A model generated the notes under the pieces. It had not been told where the DNA came from, did no database searches, and was given only the letters and a program-made list of their open reading frames with translations. Below, in pieces: positions 25,222 to 33,615 of a stretch of DNA of 64,000 bases; position 1 is the stretch's first letter; the number at the start of each line of letters is the position of its first letter. Made by a program: the position numbers and the translations under genes. The DNA is from Brevibacillus sp042683565 (GTDB lineage: Bacteria; Bacillota; Bacilli; Brevibacillales; Brevibacillaceae), in assembly GCF_042683565.1 (NCBI RefSeq), contig NZ_JBHUJW010000043.1:124001-188000 (forward strand). The letters run 5' to 3'.

Positions 25222-25840
25222 GACCGTTTTCAATCCCCCCGCGCGGCAAATTGCGGACGAATGTTTCGCAGGTGCGCTCGATGTCGCGCTTCACCTTCTG
25301 AATCGTCCGATCGCATAGTGCGTCGATCTGTTCCGGTTCCCAGCCTTCCGCTTGTGCCTGATTCAAATAGTAGCGGATACGTGAATCGATCTGCTTTTTG
25401 ATATCGTCCACGATAAAGGTCCGATAGTTGTCATCCAGCGCGTGCCCGAATTCTTGCTCGATCCTCTCGAGCATGCTGTAGGCATCGTGGTTCAAATAGT
25501 CGTAGATCTCCTTTTGCACGCGGGCAAAGGCCGGAGAATCGCTGTCCTGGGCTGGCCGCTGTCCCGAGGCTTGATTGATGGAATACTCGCCCACGCTGCC
25601 GTCCGTACCGTTCGGGTTCAGGCCGATGTTCAAGGTGCCTTCGAGCCGCTCCACCTTCAACAGGTCGAATTTGTATTCGTTTTTGATCACTGGCGGCGGA
25701 GCCTGCTTCTCCTTCAGTTCCGCCATATCGTTATTCAGTTTTTCGATCAGCTTTTTCAATGTTTCCATATTTTTGCTTTGGGCGTGCAAATATTTATGCA
25801 GCTGTTGAAAATACTGCATCATTTCAGGACCCATGTACAT
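25211..25840 (-). CDS. gerPC: spore germination protein GerPC
   Basis: 209 residues from the ATG at 25840 (MYMGPEMMQYFQQLHKYLHA), 8 bases after AAGGA. ATG codons at 25849 and 25870 are less well placed. A coiled-coil N-terminus (METLKKLIEKLNNDMAELKE) is followed by KNEYKFDLLKVERLEGTLNIGLNPNG and a C-terminal helical part (IDSRIRYYLNQAQAEGWEPE). This is the GerPC pattern and usual length (about 200 residues). Confidence 0.87.
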   Translation of the reverse strand: MYMGPEMMQYFQQLHKYLHAQSKNMETLKKLIEKLNNDMAELKEKQAPPPVIKNEYKFDLLKVERLEGTLNIGLNPNGTDGSVGEYSINQASGQRPAQDSDSPAFARVQKEIYDYLNHDAYSMLERIEQEFGHALDDNYRTFIVDDIKKQIDSRIRYYLNQAQAEGWEPEQIDALCDRTIQKVKRDIERTCETFVRNLPRGGIENGHDL

Positions 25841-25886
25841 ACCGATCATCCTTACTTCGCTTCTCAACAAAAGCGCAATGCTGAAT

Positions 25887-26114
25887 TTAGCGCGGCTCTA
25901 CCAACGGAACGAGGGGGACGAATTGGTCGCTTCGGCCAATCTCTTCCGGGAGCGGTTGTGCAGGCGGTGCCGGTTCTGTGAATCCGCCTGTATTGTATAA
26001 CTGGGACAGCGGTTTGATCATTCCGGCGCTGCCGATTTGCAAGACGGACGAGTTGTTCAGGCCATCAATTTTCAGGCTGTGAATGACGATATTTTGATGG
26101 ATGAAAAAATTCAT
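25887..26114 (-). CDS. gerPB: spore germination protein GerPB
   Basis: 75 residues: MNFFIHQNIVIHSLKIDGLN-NSSVLQIGSAGMIKPLS, then NTGGFTEPAPPAQPLP, the hallmark GerPB sequence. The start overlaps the gerPA stop by 4 bases (ATGA), indicating coupled translation. Confidence 0.9.
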   Translation of the reverse strand: MNFFIHQNIVIHSLKIDGLNNSSVLQIGSAGMIKPLSQLYNTGGFTEPAPPAQPLPEEIGRSDQFVPLVPLVEPR

Positions 26115-26362
26115 GAGCGATCCCGTCCCTTGCTCGCAGGTTCACGGATTTCTTCGACGAATACAGGCCAATCCTCGCCTTTGCTTTCATGGATATAGAC
26201 GACGCTGCGCGGAACTTTTACGTTCAGCGTCGTACCCGAGTTAAAGGACCCCCCGCCCGCAAATGTTTTGGTGTAGTTCACCGGCGAGATTTTACGGACA
26301 TCCCCGACGTTGAAGACGCCGCTGATGCTGTTGATATTGATGACCCCGACGATTGCTGGCAT
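26111..26362 (-). CDS. gerPA: spore germination protein GerPA
   Basis: 83 residues: MPAIVGVININSISGVFNVG, VRKISPVNYTKTFAGGGSFNSG. The C-terminal 30 residues (VYIHESKGEDWPVFVEEIRE) are longer than usual for GerPA/GerPF proteins. First gene of the minus-strand gerP operon, behind a strong sigma-K type promoter. Confidence 0.88.
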   Translation of the reverse strand: MPAIVGVININSISGVFNVGDVRKISPVNYTKTFAGGGSFNSGTTLNVKVPRSVVYIHESKGEDWPVFVEEIREPASKGRDRS

Positions 26363-26396
26363 CGCATCTTCACCCTTTTCGGAGAAATCCTTTTTG

Positions 26397-26423
26397 TATT
26401 GTATGCCTGCTTCCGGTGGGTGT
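26397..26423 (-). promoter_or_regulatory. sigma-K promoter of the gerP operon
   Basis: On the minus strand: AC (26423-26422), 16-base spacer, CATACAATA (26405-26397). This is an exact fit to the sigma-K pattern AC-N16/17-CATAnnnTA. The B. subtilis gerP operon is expressed in the mother cell under sigma-K. It lies 35 bases before gerPA. Confidence 0.75.
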
Positions 26424-26443
26424 TCATACCGGTTTTGGATGCC

Positions 26444-26469
26444 ACATGCGCGGGCGGCGGCATACGATG
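26444..26469 (+). promoter_or_regulatory. candidate sigma-K promoter of the divergent gerPD-like gene
   Basis: AC (26444-26445), 15-base spacer, CATACGATG (26461-26469), one mismatch to CATAnnnTA. It is back to back with the gerP promoter, 20 bases apart, and 55 bases before the gerPD-like start. Confidence 0.45.
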
Positions 26470-26524
26470 AACCATCAGCCCAGGCTGATCGCTTTCATTT
26501 GAAGGAAAAGAGGTATGGCGGAGG

Positions 26525-26713
26525 ATGGAACTGAAAATGACCGTGAACAACAAAAAGCTGGAGGTCGGGGAAATCCAGAGCAACGATGTTTCCCAGTCCT
26601 CCCTTATATTGATCGGCGATGCGGAGGAGATTGTCTGCTCGTCGGTTTTCGATACGCCGGCAGACTCGCTTGTCATCAGCAAGGAAGTGCCCATTCGCAG
26701 AAAGCGCGGCTAA
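26525..26713 (+). CDS. GerPD-like small spore protein (orphan paralogue)
   Basis: 62 residues matching the GerPD pattern: MTVNNKKLEVGEIQSNDVSQ, SSLILIGDAEEIVCSSVFD, TPADSLVIS, and a basic end (PIRRKRG). It is divergent from the gerP operon and would bring the number of GerP-type proteins here to seven. The start could be ATG 26525 or ATG 26537 (GGAGG at 26520-26524 favours the latter by spacing). Its stop overlaps the stop of the convergent sqhC gene by 4 bases, leaving no room for a terminator. Function inferred from family only. Confidence 0.75.
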   Translation: MELKMTVNNKKLEVGEIQSNDVSQSSLILIGDAEEIVCSSVFDTPADSLVISKEVPIRRKRG

Positions 26714-28614
26714 GGCTGACTTTGCCCGTACTTGCTGCGGTAGTGGCTCAAGGCGAGCAGCGGCCAGATCCAGCGGTAGCTGTGGTAAGCAAAATAGATC
26801 CCGCCGGGTCGTCCGCCGCCTGTCGGATACGCGGTCGTCCAGTCGTTTGCCTGTGCGGAGCGGAGCAAGCAGCGAATCCCGCGCTCGACGGCCGGAATAG
26901 GCTCGGGAAAGACGGAGATGAGCGCGTCGACTGCCCAGGCAGTCTGGGAGGGGGTGCTCGCGCCGAGGGAGACGTACGTCTGTTTCTCATCGCTCGCGCA
27001 AGACTCGCCCCATCCGCCGTCGGCATTTTGGCGCTGGAGCAGCCAGTTGACCGCTTTTTGCACGGCAGGATGGTCGGCAGCTACACCTACCGCCATCATT
27101 CCGGTGAGGGCCGCCCAGGTGCCGTAGAGAAAAGCAATACCCCAGCGACCGTACCAGGAGCCGTCTGCACGTTGATGGCGGATCAGCCAGCGAACAGCTT
27201 TCTGGACTTGGGGATTTGCCTGACGCAATCCCGCATAATTTCCGAGAAACTCCAACGTTCTTCCCGTCAGATCCGCAGAGGACGGGTCTGTGCTGACGGT
27301 GTCGGAGCCTTCGATGGGCAGTCTGCGGATGAGGGGAGAGTCTGTATTTTTTTCAAAGGCGGGCCACCCACCGTCGTCGTTTTGCATGGACAGGAGCCAG
27401 TCCAGACCGCGTTTCCACGCGTTGGCGGCGCTCCTGTCTGTTTTGCTATAGGCGAAAATGGCGCGCAAGGCAGCTGTCGTGTCGTCGATATCGGGGTTCA
27501 TTGTATTTTGATCGGAGAAACCCCAGCCGCCCGGGCGCGCCTGTTGATTGCGGATTTTCCAATCGCCGGGTTTGGTTTGCTGCTTGCCGAGCAAATAGTG
27601 GATCGCACGGTGGATGACGGGACGGGCGGGGTCCATGCCAGACTCTTGCAGGGCGTAAGTGAGCAGGGCCGAATCCCAGACGGCGGAAGTTGCCAACTGC
27701 AGATGTGGCCCGTCATCCGTCGGGCAGATTGCGGCCCGCAAGCCCGAGATGGCTCCCGTGATGCGGGGATGCTGCGGCGAGTAGCCCCGGGCGAGCAAGG
27801 CGTAGATCATGAAAAAGGTCGAGGTGGCATATGTGTACAGCGTTCCGTCCGGCTCGATCCGCTCGAGCATGTATTTCTCCAACCGGCGCAGGGCCACCTC
27901 ACGAAGCTGTGCGGGGAGAAAGGGCAGACTGCGCACATAGTCGTCAATCGCGGCGAGGAAGCCTTGAGCGCCTCGGGTAAATTGTTCGATTTGGCGATGC
28001 GGGAACACTCCACCGGAAATAGGAGCTTCCACGTACAGATCAGACAGGTCTGGCGTCCGAGGCGTGCGCAGGACGTATTTGCGGTCGGCAAAGATCATCA
28101 TGGGGGCAAGATGGACGCGGGCGTACCCGACGAAATCATAAAAGCTGAGGGGAGAAAACGGCGGGAGCAGGGCGATTTCTACCGGGACGAGAAAATGCCG
28201 CGGCCATTCATATTGGCCGGTCAAGGCCGTGACGATCTTGGTCAGCAGGTTGGCTTGCGTCAGCCCGCCATTTTCGCGGATGAACCTTCGTGCGGCCACC
28301 ATGCGTGGATCAGACTTTTTCAAGTATCCCGAGAACAGCAGGGCGTAGTAAGAGTCGATCGTCGCCGACAGATTGCCGTTGGGCTCGTCGGCGTAGATCT
28401 TCCATGCCCCGTTGGGTTGCTGCTTGTTCGCGATGCTGTTTGCCAGCCCGAGGATCAAATCCTCATCATCAATCTGGAGCGAGCGGAGTAGGATGATCAT
28501 GTAAGCGTCCGTCACCGTTCCGCATTCCAGGCAAAAGCGCCAGGAGCCGTCCATCGTCTGCTTCTGCACGAGGACGGCTTGCATGCGGCTGATTTCAGCA
28601 TGTACGTCTAGCAA
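26710..28614 (-). CDS. sqhC: sporulenol synthase / squalene-hopene cyclase family
   Basis: Class II (protonation-initiated) triterpene cyclase of 634 residues, close to B. subtilis sporulenol synthase (632). The catalytic DXDD motif is at about residue 372 (NPDIDDTTAAL). Several QW repeats are visible: QKQTMDGSW, KQQPNGAW, MQNDDGGW, HQRADGSW, RQNADGGW. Downstream of DXDD, STDPSSADLTGRTLEFLG and YGRWGIAFLYGTWAAL are family-typical. Expected reaction: cyclisation of a C35 tetraprenyl-curcumene-type or squalene-type substrate. The start is a TTG at 28614, 8 bases after GGAGG; the frame stays open for 78 more codons but those have no homology and run into the divergent gene. In Bacillus the product is a spore lipid protecting against oxidants. 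Confidence 0.9.
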   Translation of the reverse strand: MLDVHAEISRMQAVLVQKQTMDGSWRFCLECGTVTDAYMIILLRSLQIDDEDLILGLANSIANKQQPNGAWKIYADEPNGNLSATIDSYYALLFSGYLKKSDPRMVAARRFIRENGGLTQANLLTKIVTALTGQYEWPRHFLVPVEIALLPPFSPLSFYDFVGYARVHLAPMMIFADRKYVLRTPRTPDLSDLYVEAPISGGVFPHRQIEQFTRGAQGFLAAIDDYVRSLPFLPAQLREVALRRLEKYMLERIEPDGTLYTYATSTFFMIYALLARGYSPQHPRITGAISGLRAAICPTDDGPHLQLATSAVWDSALLTYALQESGMDPARPVIHRAIHYLLGKQQTKPGDWKIRNQQARPGGWGFSDQNTMNPDIDDTTAALRAIFAYSKTDRSAANAWKRGLDWLLSMQNDDGGWPAFEKNTDSPLIRRLPIEGSDTVSTDPSSADLTGRTLEFLGNYAGLRQANPQVQKAVRWLIRHQRADGSWYGRWGIAFLYGTWAALTGMMAVGVAADHPAVQKAVNWLLQRQNADGGWGESCASDEKQTYVSLGASTPSQTAWAVDALISVFPEPIPAVERGIRCLLRSAQANDWTTAYPTGGGRPGGIYFAYHSYRWIWPLLALSHYRSKYGQSQP

Positions 28615-28660
28615 CCCATTCACCTCCAAAAGGCTTAGGGACGTCAGGAAAGGAGGAACT

Positions 28661-29803
28661 GTGCCGGGATTGTCTTGGATGCGAGCATCGTCGCTGAAGT
28701 CCCTTTCTGTACAACTGAAGCGGGCACAGAGAGCGGCAAAGGAACAGGGGACCCCCGATACGAGATCGTTGCCTGTGGATGAGCGGAAACTCTTAGAGGA
28801 GATTCGGGAGCGGACCGACGAGCGAAATCGCGACAATGTCGAGCGCACCCGCGCCTATCTGGATTTTTACCAGAAGCATACGGACATACATTGGGCCTTG
28901 CTCGCTCACCTGGTTTCCCGAAACGCGGGCTGGAACATGACAGATTTACGTGGAGAGCTGCTGCCCCGTCTGCTTTCTGCGAAGGAGCAGCGGAATTTCT
29001 TTCTGTTTCTGGAGCGAGGCAACTGGCTCATTTTTCGAGACGCCTACCCTCAATTGCTACTGTATGAGGAAAGCGTGCGCAGACAGACCAACCTTTTTCA
29101 CCTGCTGCCCTATTTTCACACGTCGGTGTTTGTCTCTGCCCTCTGGAACGAGTACTGGAACAAGGGGGACAGCGAGCTGCTGACGGTCGGGCTGATCATG
29201 AACGAGCAGCAGCATCTGGAAGTGCATCTGATGCAGGAGCAAAGCTACCGGAGTACGGTGCTGGATACGCTGCCGTTCGCCGCGCAGGAGATGCTCGCGC
29301 TCAACCAGATCCTGTTTCCATGCCACGGGGAGCAGCCCTTGCGCCTGATCGGGCAGAACGTCTCCCACTTCGCCTCGCTCCTTGAACGCATTGCGCTGGG
29401 AAAAAGGCTGTACGCCCTGCTGTTCCGCGATCCGGCTCAGCTAGCGGATGTCTATCCATGGGCGTCGAGCCAGACGCACACCGGCTCGCGTAAAGACTTT
29501 TGGCCGCATCTGTTTCACGACATCCGGGAGAGCGTTCCCGGCAAGCCGCACCAGAAGCGGATGGAAGGCTGTCGGCTCAGGAGCGGGCAGCCGCGTCTTT
29601 ACTCCCCGCCCTTGCGCCACGCCTGGGAACGGGTGGAACATACACCACCCGATCCGCAAGACTGGTACCGTGATCGCAGTGCCCTCGCTCTCCTGTCCCC
29701 GACAGAGTTGCCGTCCTCCTTCGACATGGGGGAAGCCTATTGCCGCACATTGGAGAAGGTGGAGCTGGCCGTCATCGCCAAGGGAAAAATTTTTGGCGGG
29801 TGA
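28661..29803 (+). CDS. DUF2515 family protein (YppC-like)
   Basis: 380 residues from a GTG preceded by AAAGGAGGA. Family features include RNRDNVERTRAYLDFYQKH, HWALLAHLVSRNAGWNMTDL, LLSAKEQRNFFLFLERGNWL and PQLLLYEESV. Predominantly helical, no signal peptide. B. subtilis YppC belongs to this family and its function is unknown. It starts only 46 bases from the divergent sqhC start, so the two share a regulatory region. Confidence 0.8.
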   Translation: MPGLSWMRASSLKSLSVQLKRAQRAAKEQGTPDTRSLPVDERKLLEEIRERTDERNRDNVERTRAYLDFYQKHTDIHWALLAHLVSRNAGWNMTDLRGELLPRLLSAKEQRNFFLFLERGNWLIFRDAYPQLLLYEESVRRQTNLFHLLPYFHTSVFVSALWNEYWNKGDSELLTVGLIMNEQQHLEVHLMQEQSYRSTVLDTLPFAAQEMLALNQILFPCHGEQPLRLIGQNVSHFASLLERIALGKRLYALLFRDPAQLADVYPWASSQTHTGSRKDFWPHLFHDIRESVPGKPHQKRMEGCRLRSGQPRLYSPPLRHAWERVEHTPPDPQDWYRDRSALALLSPTELPSSFDMGEAYCRTLEKVELAVIAKGKIFGG

Positions 29804-29839
29804 ACGGCTGAATGGGATATTGTTTGTGAAGATAGAGTT

Positions 29840-29865
29840 GGCAGCCTGATCGGGGCTGTCTTTTT
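29840..29865 (+). terminator. intrinsic terminator after the DUF2515 gene
   Basis: GGCAGCC, 7-base loop, GGCTGTC (one G-U pair), TTTTT. Confidence 0.75.
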
Positions 29866-29881
29866 AATAGCGCAAAATGTC

Positions 29882-29926
29882 AACAAGTGTGGGAACCACT
29901 CCGAAAAGAAATGGAGTAGACTTGTT
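29882..29926 (+). repeat. nested inverted repeat upstream of topB
   Basis: AACAAGT (29882-29888) pairs perfectly with ACTTGTT (29920-29926). Inside it ACTCC (29898-29902) pairs with GGAGT (29913-29917). It could form a two-tier hairpin in the topB leader, or be a protein-binding site or second terminator. No proof of any. Confidence 0.4.
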
Positions 29927-29988
29927 TTCAAAGAAGAATTTATTCGATACATTTGTTGAGAGAGTTTTTTGAAGGAGCGATTACCATC

Positions 29989-32253
29989 TTGAAGACATTA
30001 ATTATTGCGGAAAAACCGGATATGGGACGAAATATCGCTGCCGCAATAGAGCCGAAAGCGAAAAACTTCCGCTCGTATTTGGAGGGGGAGAAATATATTG
30101 TTACGTGGGCAATCGGTCATTTGATCGAGCTGGCGGAACCAGAGGCATACGATGAGAAATACAAAAAATGGAACATCAATGACCTGCCAATCATTCCGGA
30201 TCAATTCAAACTCGTTCCCAATCGGAAGACAATTGACCAGCTGAAAACCATCGCCCAGTTGGCCAAGCGCAGTAATTTGCTGGTGAATGCATGCGATGCC
30301 GGGAGGGAAGGACAGCACATTTTTTCCCTCATTCAGCGGCATCTAAAGCTAAAGCATCCCGTAAAAAGACTCTGGATCTCAGACCTGACTCCTGAAACGA
30401 TCCGAAAAGGATTTGCGGAGCTAAAGGATGCCGCAGCGTATGAAAACCTGACCCGCGCAGCCAAAGCCCGCAGTGAAGCGGACTGGCTGATCGGTATGAA
30501 TGGCTCCCGTGCTTTTACGACCAAACATAATGTGCTGCTTTCCGTGGGAAGAGTGCAGACGCCCGTGCTTGCTCTCATTTATGATCGGCAGAAGCAGATT
30601 GAAGCGTTTACATCCGTAAAATATTTTGACCTGGAAGGACACTTTTCCCAAGGCGACGTAGCTTACAAAGGGATATGGCAAGGAGATCGCATCACCGATC
30701 CAGCCAAGGCAGAAGCGTTGGCCCGAAAAGTAAAGGGCAAACCTGGCCGCATCGCTTCCTACGAAGTGAAAGATACCAAAGAATATCCGTTCAAGCTGTA
30801 TGATTTGACCTTGCTGCAGCGTGAGGCAAACGGCAAGTACGGTTTTTCAGCGAAGAAAACACTCGATATCGCACAGTCTCTCTACGAGAAGCATAAATTG
30901 ATTTCTTACCCCCGGACGAATTCCAACTATGTGACGGAGCAAAACATTCCGGACATGCACAAGACACTGTCATCCTTGCAAGGCACGGAATACGATGACC
31001 TGGTGAAGGGCGCAAACCGCCAGCTGGTACATAAAGGCAACAAATTTATTTGCAACCCTGCCAAAGTAGAGGACCACCATGCGATTCTGCCGACCAATCG
31101 CAAAGCAACGCGGCTTTCGCCGGACGAGCAGAAGTTGTACGACATGATCGTTCGCCGCTTCCTTTCGCAATTTTATCCCGCCGCCGAATACAAGGTGCAC
31201 GCTGTCATGACCAGCGTCGAAAACGAAAACTTTAAAACGACGGTGAAAGAGCTGGTCAGTCTCGGATGGAAAGTGATCTATCCTGATCAAAAGAACAAGG
31301 AAAAGCCCAAAGGGGCAAAAGGCAAGGGCAAAGATGCGGACGAAAAGGAAGAAATGGAAGTCAACGAGCCTTTCACCCTCTCACCCAAGGATGGTGTGAG
31401 GTGTTCGGATGCCTTGGTCAAGGAAAAAGAGACACAGCCGCCAAAGCATTATACGGAAGGGACACTGCTGAAAGCCATGGAAAGCGCGGGCAAGCAGATC
31501 GAGGATGAGGAACTGCGCGAAGCGATGAAAGAATCAGGTCTCGGAACACCGGCGACCCGTGCCGCGACCATCGAGCGTCTGAAAAAAGTCGGTTACGTGG
31601 AAATGAAAGGGAAGCAAATACAGCTTACACAAAAAGGCCGTACCGCGATCGAACTGATCAGGGACGCGGGGATCGAATTATTGACTTCTCCGGAGATGAC
31701 AGGACAATGGGAGCGCCGGTTGAACCAGATCTCGAAAGGAGCGGCCTCTGATGAGCAATTCATGGAAAATGTGAAGAAATTCGCTACCATGATCGTAGAG
31801 AAGGTTCGTGTCCAATCTCGTGCTGCGAAGACTTTGTTTGAGGGCGAGAGTACCAGTGGAGCTTCCAAAAGACGAGGACGTGCCGGCAGCGAGGGCAAAA
31901 CAAGTTCATCACGCAGCCGAAGCGTCGCTGCAAAGTCAACGCCCGCAGTGAAAAAGGGGAAAGAACCACGGACTGCTGCTGCTTCAAGCATCATCGCCAG
32001 GTGCCCACGCCCAGGCTGCGGCGGTTCGATCTTTATGGGACGAAAAGGTTACGGCTGCTCCAACTACAACATGGGCTGTACATTCGTGATCTGGAAAGAA
32101 AACTACGGTCGCATGCTGACGGATGCCCAAGTCAAAGCACTCATTGAAAAAGGGAAAACCGGGAAAATGAAGCTTGTCCTGAAAGACGGGTCGCAAGTTC
32201 AAGGCCGGCTCATGATAAAAAACATCGAGTCGGGTGAGCTGACGTTCGAGTAA
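29989..32253 (+). CDS. topB: DNA topoisomerase III
   Basis: Type IA topoisomerase, 754 residues. TOPRIM domain at the N-terminus (KTLIIAEKPDMGRNIAAA ... LVNACDAGREGQHIF), catalytic Tyr in LISYPRTNSNYVT, and family motifs KARSEADWLIGMNGSRAFT, LSVGRVQTPVLALI, ESGLGTPATRAATIERL. A Lys/Ser-rich linker (about residues 620-660) leads to a C-terminal Cys-containing RCPRPGCGGSIFMGRKGYGCSNY domain. The TTG at 29989 gives LKTLIIAEKPD and lies 11 bases after GAAGGAG; the open frame continues to 29953 without a site. Decatenates single-strand-linked DNA; stands alone here. Confidence 0.93.
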   Translation: MKTLIIAEKPDMGRNIAAAIEPKAKNFRSYLEGEKYIVTWAIGHLIELAEPEAYDEKYKKWNINDLPIIPDQFKLVPNRKTIDQLKTIAQLAKRSNLLVNACDAGREGQHIFSLIQRHLKLKHPVKRLWISDLTPETIRKGFAELKDAAAYENLTRAAKARSEADWLIGMNGSRAFTTKHNVLLSVGRVQTPVLALIYDRQKQIEAFTSVKYFDLEGHFSQGDVAYKGIWQGDRITDPAKAEALARKVKGKPGRIASYEVKDTKEYPFKLYDLTLLQREANGKYGFSAKKTLDIAQSLYEKHKLISYPRTNSNYVTEQNIPDMHKTLSSLQGTEYDDLVKGANRQLVHKGNKFICNPAKVEDHHAILPTNRKATRLSPDEQKLYDMIVRRFLSQFYPAAEYKVHAVMTSVENENFKTTVKELVSLGWKVIYPDQKNKEKPKGAKGKGKDADEKEEMEVNEPFTLSPKDGVRCSDALVKEKETQPPKHYTEGTLLKAMESAGKQIEDEELREAMKESGLGTPATRAATIERLKKVGYVEMKGKQIQLTQKGRTAIELIRDAGIELLTSPEMTGQWERRLNQISKGAASDEQFMENVKKFATMIVEKVRVQSRAAKTLFEGESTSGASKRRGRAGSEGKTSSSRSRSVAAKSTPAVKKGKEPRTAAASSIIARCPRPGCGGSIFMGRKGYGCSNYNMGCTFVIWKENYGRMLTDAQVKALIEKGKTGKMKLVLKDGSQVQGRLMIKNIESGELTFE

Positions 32254-32347
32254 ATTCCCGTATCACCGGGGAGTGGCAGCGGTCTCGCACATAACTTGAA
32301 GCGGCCGGGCAGTCCAAATTCATGTGAAAAATCGCAAGCACAACTTT

Positions 32348-32373
32348 GAAACTTACTTGATTAACCAACGTAA
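32348..32373 (+). promoter_or_regulatory. sigma-W (ECF) type promoter of the pspA operon
   Basis: TGAAAC (32348-32353), 16-base spacer, CGTA (32370-32373): an exact match to the B. subtilis sigma-W consensus TGAAAC-N16/17-CGTA, 73 bases before pspA. B. subtilis pspA (ydjF) is also a sigma-W target. A weaker sigma-A candidate (TTGATT-N18-TATAGA, 32358-32387) overlaps it. Confidence 0.75.
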
Positions 32374-32445
32374 ATACATGTATAGAGAAGTCCGGCTGAC
32401 AGAAGCAGCCGCACGATTATCAGACGAATTCAAGGAGGAAATTCC

Positions 32446-33111
32446 ATGTCTATTTTCAAACGACTGCGCGATTTGACCATGTCCAATCTGTACGCCCTCA
32501 TCGAGAAGGCAGAAGACCCGATCAAGATGACTGACCAGTATTTGCGCGACATGCAGGAAGATCTGGAAGAAGCGGAAAAAGCGGTAGCCGCGCAAATCGC
32601 GCTGGAAAAGAAATTCAAGGTGCTGTACGAAGAGCAGGAAGCGCTCGTGAAGAAGCGGGAAGAGCAGGCGCACGTAGCGGCTCAGGCGAAGAACATCGAC
32701 CTTGCCCGCCGCGCGCTGGAAGAAAAGAAAGCAGCCGAGCAAAAGATGAATGAATACAAGGACGCTTACGAGAAAAACAAAGCGGCTGCAGAAGGCTTGC
32801 GCGACAAGCTGGCAGAGATGAAAAAACAGGTGACGGAGCTGAAAAACAGACGCGAGACGCTGGTTGCCCGCGTGAATGCAGCAAAAGCGCAAAAGACGAT
32901 CAACCAGACGATGGCCGGTTTCGACTCCAACTCCGCGATGGCGGGCCTGAAGCGGATGGAAGACAAGGCACTCCAGCTCGAGGCCGAAGCGGAAGCAAGC
33001 GGCGAAGTATACAAGAAGGAAAAGTCGCTGGATGAGGAAATCGCCAAATTGACGAAAGACCGGCAGATCGAGGACGAACTTGCCGCGCTGATGAAAAAAT
33101 ACGAGGGGTAA
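32446..33111 (+). CDS. pspA: PspA/IM30 family envelope-stress protein
   Basis: 221 residues, nearly all coiled coil: MSIFKRLRDLTMSNLYALIE (amphipathic membrane-binding helix), EDPIKMTDQYLRDMQEDLEE, then long heptads to KKYEG. PspA proteins form ESCRT-III-like helical rods and rings that support damaged membranes. Strong AAGGAGGA site. It heads an operon with DUF350, DUF4178 and DUF4247 genes. A hairpin right after it probably makes its mRNA more abundant than that of the downstream genes. Confidence 0.93.
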   Translation: MSIFKRLRDLTMSNLYALIEKAEDPIKMTDQYLRDMQEDLEEAEKAVAAQIALEKKFKVLYEEQEALVKKREEQAHVAAQAKNIDLARRALEEKKAAEQKMNEYKDAYEKNKAAAEGLRDKLAEMKKQVTELKNRRETLVARVNAAKAQKTINQTMAGFDSNSAMAGLKRMEDKALQLEAEAEASGEVYKKEKSLDEEIAKLTKDRQIEDELAALMKKYEG

Positions 33112-33138
33112 ACCGCCTGGAGCGGTTCCCCTTTTTTT
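33105..33138 (+). terminator. intra-operon terminator/attenuator after pspA
   Basis: AACCGC, 5-base loop, GCGGTT, extended by GGGG/CCCC arms, followed by an 8-base T-run. It overlaps the pspA stop. Since no clear new promoter follows, partial read-through into the next three genes is likely. Confidence 0.7.
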
Positions 33139-33180
33139 CCGCAAAAGAAAGAGTAGAACGATCCTGAAGACTGGGGGAAT

Positions 33181-33591
33181 GTGACGGTGACTTGGGTAGA
33201 AGTAGCAGCCATGCTCGTATGGACGGGCGCGGGCGGGATTCTGCTGTTCGTGCTGATGTGGGTCGACTCGCTGTTTACGAGATACAAGGATATGACAGAA
33301 ATGAAAAACGGGAACATAGCCGTGACGACCCGTTTTGTGATGAAGCTGTTCGCGCAAGGATACATCCTGTCCCAATCGATTCTCAATTCCAATGAATTGT
33401 GGACCGCCTTGCTGGTATCTGTGGTATCATTCATTATTTTGTTCATGTTGGAGCGCACCGTGGAAATCGCCTTTCGCGCGTTTGCTGGTCTCGATCTCGA
33501 AGCAGGCGTCAAGCAAGGAAAAGTCGCGCATGCACTGCTGGCAGGATCTTTCCATATTGTCGGGGCGATGATCCTGGCTGCATGTCTGTAG
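33181..33591 (+). CDS. DUF350 family membrane protein
   Basis: 136 residues from a GTG preceded by CTGGGGGA. About four membrane segments: 5-25, 55-70 region, LWTALLVSVVSFIILFML and AHALLAGSFHIVGAMILAACL. DUF350 (UPF0719) proteins recur beside PspA and DUF4178/DUF4247 in Bacillales and other bacteria; function not determined. Second gene of the pspA operon. Confidence 0.8.
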   Translation: MTVTWVEVAAMLVWTGAGGILLFVLMWVDSLFTRYKDMTEMKNGNIAVTTRFVMKLFAQGYILSQSILNSNELWTALLVSVVSFIILFMLERTVEIAFRAFAGLDLEAGVKQGKVAHALLAGSFHIVGAMILAACL

Positions 33592-33615
33592 TTTCTGGCA
33601 GGAGGGAGTACGACC

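Noticed and set aside
26515..28491. 658-codon plus-strand frame opposite sqhC
   Set aside because: The minus strand encodes a clear triterpene cyclase with DXDD and QW motifs; the plus frame is low-information and overlaps the true gerPD-like gene in another phase.
28615..28848. N-terminal extension of sqhC by 78 codons
   Set aside because: The extension is Ser/Arg-rich without homology and overlaps the divergent DUF2515 gene. The TTG at 28614 has a good Shine-Dalgarno and gives the family length.
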